Assembly: GCF_016907675.1 (NCBI RefSeq)
Contig: NZ_JAFBCJ010000001.1
Coordinates: forward strand, 868,001 to 932,000
Reading direction: 5' to 3'
Source of the DNA: Geodermatophilus bullaregiensis
GTDB lineage: Bacteria > Actinomycetota > Actinomycetes > Mycobacteriales > Geodermatophilaceae
DNA: 64,000 nt
The notes beneath the pieces are model-generated. The model saw only the letters and a program-made list of their open reading frames with translations, did no database searches and was not told where the DNA came from. Below, piece after piece: positions 59,638 through 64,000 of this stretch. A program made the translations under genes and the position numbers. Each line of letters opens with the position of its first letter. Within the stretch, counting starts at the first letter, position 1.

Positions 59638-60909
59638 TTACGCGCCGGCGGGCGCCGAGGGGCGCGGGCCCTCCGGTCGGGTCTCCAGCCAGTGGCGGAT
59701 CCGGTCGTAGACCTGCGGGTGGTTGAGCAAGTCGAAGTGGTGCAGCCGGCCGAGCCGGTGCACGTGGTCGGGCGGAAAGGCGAGCCGGTCGTCGTCGCCG
59801 GAGTCGCCGGCGGCGCTGCGGGGCGGCACGAGCAGGTCGCCGAGCAGGTCGGCCGTCCGCGCCGCGGGGTCGGCGGCCAGGGTGCCCAGCACGACGAAGT
59901 GCCGGGCGCCGTCGTGCAGCGGCACGTGCGTGTGCTGGCCGGGCGTGCGGGCGTCGAGGTCCCGGCCGGACCAGTCGTCCTCGACCAGCGTGCCGCGGCG
60001 CAGGTCCTTGATGCCGACACTGCGGGCGGCCAGCAGCGTGGCCAGGGGACGAGTCTCGGGCAGCCGGGCCAGGGTGTGGGTGAGGGCGTGGGCCCCGCGC
60101 TCCAGCGGCGCGCCGAGGTGCGGGGTGCCCAGGGTGATCGAGTCGCGCACCAGTCGGGTCCACGGGCGAGCGGCGCCGGTGCCCCCGCCGGCCTGGTGCA
60201 GAGCGCTGCGGGCGACGAGGCCGCCCATCGAGTGGCCGATGAGGACGAGGTCCTGCACGGGGACCGGCCAGGCCTCGACCAGCGCGTCGAGCAGGTCGGC
60301 CAGCCGGCGGCCGTTGTCGGAGACGTGCAGGCCGGTGTTGTAGCGCAAGAACACCGGAGTGAGGCCGTGATCCTGCTCGAGCAAGGTCCCGTAGGTGACA
60401 CCCGGCCGCCCGTGGTGGCGCTCGGACTTGTAGCACCAGGCGCCCTCGGTCTCGGTCAGCCCGTGCAGGAACACGGCGAGCCGGCCGGACGGGTCCAGGA
60501 AGGCGGCCCGGATCGCATCGGCCTCAACGGGGACGGCCCGTCCGGCCTGCCTAAGGGTCATCGTGGTGGCCAGAGCCGGGGTCTCACGGTCGAGCAGGTC
60601 GCCGTGGGCGCCGTTGAGGATGGCCAGCGCGACGCGGGCGGCCGGGGTGTCCTCGAGGGGGCGGCCGTTCACCTGCCGCGAGGCGAGCATGCCCACGGCG
60701 GAGGCGCCGGCGCCGAGGGCGGCTCCGACGGTGCGGTAGGTCAGCGAGGACACGGTGTCGTGGACGACCTGGACCGGTCGGGCGGCCGGGCCGACGCCGG
60801 CGAACGCGCGTGCGGCGATGCCGGCGTGCAGCTCGGAGATCCGGGTGGTCCCGCCGCTCAGCACGAGGCCTGCGAGGCGGGAGACGGCAGTGGCTTCGTC
60901 GGTGCGCAT
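59638..60909 (-). CDS. alpha/beta hydrolase, lipase-like (PGAP1/GPI-deacylase-like fold)
   Basis: The 423-residue product from ATG 60909 (GAGGAG nine bases upstream) has an N-terminal helical region (ISELHAGIAARAFAGVGPAA), then the hydrolase core: LAVFLHGLTETEGAW (oxyanion), VLIGHSMGGLVARSALHQAG (nucleophile Ser), ITLGTPHLGAPLE, and a late His in the GRLHHFDLLNHPQVYDRI region. This pattern is typical of actinobacterial esterase/lipase proteins with a G-H-S-M-G-G elbow. It is the middle gene of the operon, 40 bp after the acyl-CoA dehydrogenase. Confidence 0.87.
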   Translation of the reverse strand: MRTDEATAVSRLAGLVLSGGTTRISELHAGIAARAFAGVGPAARPVQVVHDTVSSLTYRTVGAALGAGASAVGMLASRQVNGRPLEDTPAARVALAILNGAHGDLLDRETPALATTMTLRQAGRAVPVEADAIRAAFLDPSGRLAVFLHGLTETEGAWCYKSERHHGRPGVTYGTLLEQDHGLTPVFLRYNTGLHVSDNGRRLADLLDALVEAWPVPVQDLVLIGHSMGGLVARSALHQAGGGTGAARPWTRLVRDSITLGTPHLGAPLERGAHALTHTLARLPETRPLATLLAARSVGIKDLRRGTLVEDDWSGRDLDARTPGQHTHVPLHDGARHFVVLGTLAADPAARTADLLGDLLVPPRSAAGDSGDDDRLAFPPDHVHRLGRLHHFDLLNHPQVYDRIRHWLETRPEGPRPSAPAGA

Positions 60910-60949
60910 GGGGGCTCCTCGTGCGGGGAGTGGGGACGGCGGGTCGGGC

Positions 60950-62128
60950 TCAGGCGAACGCGCCGACGCCGGTGATGTCACGACCGACCAGGAGGGTCTG
61001 GATCGTCTCGGTGCCCTCGTAGGTGTGGATGGCCTCGACGTCGGCCAGGTGCCGCATGACGTGGTTGTCGAGCAGGATGCCGTTGCCGCCGAGCAGGTCG
61101 CGGGCCTCCAGGCAGATCTGGCGGGCCTTGCTGGTGTTGTTCAGCTTCGCCAGCGAGGCGACGGTGTCGTTCAACTCCCCCTTGGCGTGCAGCTGCGCCA
61201 AGCGCATGCAGAACAGCTGCATGCCGACGACCTCCTGCAGCATGTGCACCAGCCGGGCCTGGACCAGCTGGAACTCCACCAGGCGCTTGCCGAACTGGGT
61301 GCGCTGCGAGGCGTAAGTGAGGGCCGCGTCGTAGGCGGCGACGGCGTGCCCGAGCGCGCTGAACGCGCACTGGCTGCGGGTGCCGGCGAGCACCTTGCCG
61401 GTGTCCTTGAAAGTGCGGGCGCCGGGGAGCTTGTTCTCCGCCGGGATGCGGACGTCGCGCAGCGCGATGTCGGCCTGCCAGACCGCGCGGACCGAGCCCT
61501 TGCCGGTGATCACGGCGGCCTCGTAGCCGGGCGTGCCCTTCTCGACCAGGTAGCCGCCGACGCGGCCGTCCTCGCCGCGGGCCCACACCACCACGACGTC
61601 GGCGATGGTGCCGTTGCCGATCCACCGCTTGGCGCCGTCGAGGACGTAGGCGTCCCCGTCGCGGACGGCGCTGGTCTCCAGCAGCAGCGAGTCCGAGCCG
61701 TGGTCGGGCTCGGTGAGGGCGAAGGCCCCGAGGGCCTCGCAGCGGGCCAGCGCGGGCAGCCACCGCCGCTTCTGCTCCTCGGAGCCGAAGGAGTCGATCG
61801 AGCGCATCGTCAGCCCGGCCTGCACGCCGGCGAAGGTCGCCAGGCTACCGTCGCCCCGAGACAGCTCCATCGCCACCAGCCCGGCACTGGCCGCGGTCAT
61901 GCTCGGCACCCCCGGGTAGTGGATGCCGTCGCTGACCAGCCCGAGCTCACCCATCCGGCGCACCAGGTCGACCGGGAACTCCGCCCGCTCCCAGAATCCG
62001 TTGATCACCGGCAGGACCTCGTCGTCGACGAACGCCCGCGTCCGCTGCAGGTAGTCGCGTTCCTCGTCACCGAACTCGGTGGCGATCCGGACGAAGTCCG
62101 TTCCCAGGGCTGTGCCCACGTCGGTCAC
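60950..62128 (-). CDS. acyl-CoA dehydrogenase (glutaryl-CoA dehydrogenase-like)
   Basis: The 392-residue product from GTG 62128 shows all parts of the family: N-terminal helices (YLQRTRAFVDDEVLPVINGF), FAD-binding ALGAFALTEPDHGSDSLLLE, KRWIGNGTIADVVVVWARGE, C-terminal helices (AYDAALTYASQRTQFGKRLV), DLLGGNGILLDNHVMRHLAD, and the catalytic Glu in HTYEGTETIQTLLVGRDITG. It oxidises an acyl-CoA using FAD and ETF. First gene of a three-gene operon downstream of a TetR gene. Confidence 0.94.
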   Translation of the reverse strand: MTDVGTALGTDFVRIATEFGDEERDYLQRTRAFVDDEVLPVINGFWERAEFPVDLVRRMGELGLVSDGIHYPGVPSMTAASAGLVAMELSRGDGSLATFAGVQAGLTMRSIDSFGSEEQKRRWLPALARCEALGAFALTEPDHGSDSLLLETSAVRDGDAYVLDGAKRWIGNGTIADVVVVWARGEDGRVGGYLVEKGTPGYEAAVITGKGSVRAVWQADIALRDVRIPAENKLPGARTFKDTGKVLAGTRSQCAFSALGHAVAAYDAALTYASQRTQFGKRLVEFQLVQARLVHMLQEVVGMQLFCMRLAQLHAKGELNDTVASLAKLNNTSKARQICLEARDLLGGNGILLDNHVMRHLADVEAIHTYEGTETIQTLLVGRDITGVGAFA

Positions 62129-62209
62129 GCGCGTCCTCGCATCCGCCGCCACGGCCGGAACGGCGCACCGTCCCGCTGGTACCAGCAGCGTGCCCCGGCC
62201 CCCTGCGCC

Positions 62210-62237
62210 ATGCAACATGGAGGCCTCAATGTTGCAT
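62210..62237. promoter_or_regulatory. 28-bp near-perfect palindrome, probable TetR operator
   Basis: ATGCAACAT (62210-62218) and ATGTTGCAT (62229-62237) are perfect inverted repeats, and the spacer contains GAGGCCTC, itself a palindrome; only one base pair of the 28 is asymmetric. It lies between the TetR stop and the acyl-CoA dehydrogenase start, where the promoter of the operon should be. Confidence 0.7.
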
Positions 62238-62836
62238 CAAGTGGCGCGGCTGCCCAGCAACAGGCGCAGCACGGCCTCGGCGCGGCGCGCCTCCGACTGC
62301 TCTCCGAGCAGCACATCGAGGTAGGTGTAGGACTCGATGACCCGCACGACGACATAGGCGAGCTCGTGCGGGTGCATCGGGACGTCCAGGCGGCCAGCGG
62401 CCGTCTCCTCCTGCAGCAGGTCCTCCACCGCCCGCAGCAGCCGCGGCTGGAAGCCGGCGGCCCGCTGGGTGAGCAGCCGCATCACCATGTCAGTGTCGGC
62501 GGCGAGCAGGTGCTGCATGCCGGGGTTGGCCAGGACGCACTCGATGAAGCCGACGACGACCGCGACGGCCCGGTCGGCGGTGGGTGGAACCTCGCACCGC
62601 AGCGAGCCCAGGGCCTCGTCGGCCATCGACCACAGCACCTCGACCAGCAGCCGCTCCCGCGAGCCGACCCAGCGGTAGAGGGTGACCCGGTTGACGCCGA
62701 GCTCGGCCGCCAGCGCCCCCATCTCTAGGCGCTCCCCCGCCACGAGGCGCCGGCGGGCCAGCCGCAGCACCTCCGGCGGAACCCGGGGCTCCTCACGGGT
62801 CGGCGGAGACGCAGGCGTCGCGGACTCGCTGCTCAC
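62237..62836 (-). CDS. TetR-family transcriptional regulator
   Basis: The 199-residue product from GTG 62836 has a TetR helix-turn-helix (VLRLARRRLVAGERLEMGAL, AAELGVNRVTLYRWVGSRER, LLVEVLWSMADEAL), where Y-R-W-V replaces the usual Y-x-H-F, followed by an all-helical ligand domain. The gene reads towards the acyl-CoA dehydrogenase operon and ends at the palindrome. It probably represses that operon until an acyl-CoA or ester-derived ligand binds. Confidence 0.88.
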   Translation of the reverse strand: MSSESATPASPPTREEPRVPPEVLRLARRRLVAGERLEMGALAAELGVNRVTLYRWVGSRERLLVEVLWSMADEALGSLRCEVPPTADRAVAVVVGFIECVLANPGMQHLLAADTDMVMRLLTQRAAGFQPRLLRAVEDLLQEETAAGRLDVPMHPHELAYVVVRVIESYTYLDVLLGEQSEARRAEAVLRLLLGSRAT

Positions 62837-62969
62837 CCTCCGAGCATGACAGCGCCGCTCCCGCTCCGGTCCTGCGTGCCCCGGCCGCCCGTGCCACTCC
62901 CACGGCGTGGCGTCCACCGAGCGGATGGCGAGTGAGCATGCGGCCCAGCGGTCCGGGCTGGTGCCCTCC

Positions 62970-63197
62970 ATGGGGTCCATCGGCGACTGCTTCGAGCCGT
63001 CATCGAGTCCTGCTGGTCCCGCATGCAAGTCGAGCTCCTGGACCGCCGACGCTGGCGCACCCGTCTTGAGCTCGCGAACGCGATGTTCGACTACCTCGAG
63101 GTCCTTCCACAACCGCCGCCGCCAGCACTCCGCCCTCGGCTGGCTCACACCCATAAAGTTCGAGAACCAGCCGTCAATCACCGTGGCATGAAGTCCA
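62970..63197 (+). pseudogene. 3' remnant of an IS3-family transposase (orfB) gene
   Basis: Segments in two frames: SIGDC (N-terminal to the conserved E), then CWSRMQVELLDRRRW-like MQVELLDRRRWRTRLELANA and MFDYLEV, then FHNRRRQHSALGWLTPIKFE. These are the C-terminal part of the rve integrase core of IS3 transposases (H-N-x-R-R-x-H-S-A-L-G). Frameshifts and the loss of the 5' part show a remnant. Confidence 0.8.
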
Positions 63198-63364
63198 ACA
63201 AAGCGACTCCACGGAAGGCGGGGCACACCATCTCCACTGAACCCGGGGCGGTTCAGTGCACTGTCGGCGCGGATCGCCGCTGACCTTGGGCCGCCGCCGG
63301 TTGGCTGATGCTTAGGCCAGCGCCGCTCCTCCATCTCCTGGTCGACCTGGAGCTGCGGCCGGAC

Positions 63365-64000
63365 TCATCGACGGCTGAGTCCCTCGACGCCGGTCGCCCG
63401 CACGCGGTCGAGGAGGACGTCCAGGCCAGTGACGGTCCACGCGATCCCGAACCAGACGTCCTCCGTACCGGACCAGCGGCGGATCCGGATCTCGTAGGTC
63501 TGCCCCGGCCGGGCAGCAAACTCGGCAATCTCGTAGCTGTTGTCCCACGAGGTGCTCGTCGCAACCGTGGCGCCCGCGGAGTCCCGCACGTGCAGGTCGA
63601 GGTCGACCGTGAGGTGCGAGGACAGCGGGATGCTGAGCCCCAACAAGCGCAGGACCCTGATGTGCGAGTTCCAGGCCAGCGCAACCTTCACGCGCGGGCG
63701 GAGGATCCCGACCCGCGGCACAGTGACTCGGTAGGTCGACGTGGTGAAGCCGTTGCGGTCGACGTCCGCGCTGGACATGGTGCCGACGTCCCATCCGCGG
63801 CGGGACCCGTCCCCGCCGCGCCGTTCCCGGTGTCGGGCGATCTGCACGGCGGCACTGGAGTCGAGCGCGCCCGAACCGTCGGCGGCGTCGATACCCGCGA
63901 CGAGGTCGGCACGCCACGTGCCACCGGATGGGTTGCGCCAGGCGCTGGCCAGCAGGATCGCGCGGCAGCCTTCCGGCCACGAGCGCAGCAGCGGCGCGGT
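63365..64000 (-). CDS. C-terminal part of a probable secreted subtilase-like peptidase (runs off right edge)
   Basis: The minus frame is open from the window edge to TGA at 63365 (212 codons). It starts TAPLLRSWPEGCRAILLASA, WRNPSGGTWRADLVAGIDAA, DGSGALDSSAAVQIARHRER, then DVDRNGFTTSTYRVTVPRVG, VKVALAWNSHIRVL, VDLDLHVRDSAGATVATSTS, WDNSYEIAEFAARPGQTYEI and RIRRWSGTEDVWFGIAWTVT. The first part resembles the helix after the catalytic Ser in S8 peptidases (here lying beyond the edge) and the second a beta-sandwich of the bacterial pre-peptidase C-terminal type. The catalytic part is outside the window. Confidence 0.62.
   Translation of the reverse strand, partial: TAPLLRSWPEGCRAILLASAWRNPSGGTWRADLVAGIDAADGSGALDSSAAVQIARHRERRGGDGSRRGWDVGTMSSADVDRNGFTTSTYRVTVPRVGILRPRVKVALAWNSHIRVLRLLGLSIPLSSHLTVDLDLHVRDSAGATVATSTSWDNSYEIAEFAARPGQTYEIRIRRWSGTEDVWFGIAWTVTGLDVLLDRVRATGVEGLSRR

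Overview
The window looks like chromosomal DNA of a high-GC actinobacterium. Codons end almost always in G or C, and the protein repertoire (ANTAR regulators, SpoIIE-type phosphatases, RsbW-like kinases, KtrAB, iol genes, an acyl-CoA dehydrogenase operon) fits Geodermatophilaceae such as Blastococcus, Geodermatophilus or Modestobacter. That family assignment is inference from protein character, not from a marker gene. No rRNA, tRNA, CRISPR array or complete prophage was seen. The region is accessory: intact operons sit among many frameshifted or truncated gene remnants, one intact IS and segmental duplications.

Layout. 1-3.8 kb: a K+ transporter fragment running off the left edge, a transposase/integrase scar, two small genes, and an IS5-family element that splits a membrane-protein gene. 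4-7.3 kb: a divergent pair of beta-lactamase-fold proteins, one with intact catalytic motifs and one that appears catalytically dead. 7.4-13 kb: a very long hairpin, a ferritin-like protein, a MazEF-like toxin-antitoxin pair, then a PRC/HATPase fusion followed by two GAF-ANTAR regulators, and a truncated patatin. 13.7-20.3 kb: an orphan kdpDE pair, then ktrB-ktrA and two small membrane proteins; a decayed kdpC lies at 39.4-40.0 kb. 20.4-23.3 kb: an alpha/beta hydrolase, remnants, and a FUSC-type transporter.

25-35 kb is an inositol (or similar cyclitol/sugar) catabolic cluster on the minus strand. In transcription order it holds LacI and DeoR regulators, a sugar porter, iolC, a Cgl0159-like aldolase, iolD, iolG, a TIM-barrel isomerase/epimerase and an aldehyde dehydrogenase. 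Three tiny ORFs with good ribosome-binding sites lie in the intercistronic gaps and overlap the start of the next gene. 35.5-46 kb holds several pseudogenes, an NDH-2 dehydrogenase, an RsbW-like kinase followed by a PAS-SpoIIE phosphatase, and a twin-arginine dioxygenase-like lipoprotein coupled to a TatA gene.

46.8-57.3 kb is a second sugar/cyclitol region. It contains near-duplicates of the sugar porter and the FUSC protein, a LacI regulator, a second TIM-barrel protein, an SDR and a Gfo/Idh/MocA oxidoreductase. Two of these genes follow duplicated promoter segments that carry an IolR-like box and the first codons of iolC. 58.4-62.8 kb is a TetR-controlled operon (acyl-CoA dehydrogenase, lipase-like hydrolase, EstB-like esterase) with a near-perfect 28-bp palindrome. 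The right edge has an IS3 remnant and the 3' part of a probable secreted protease.
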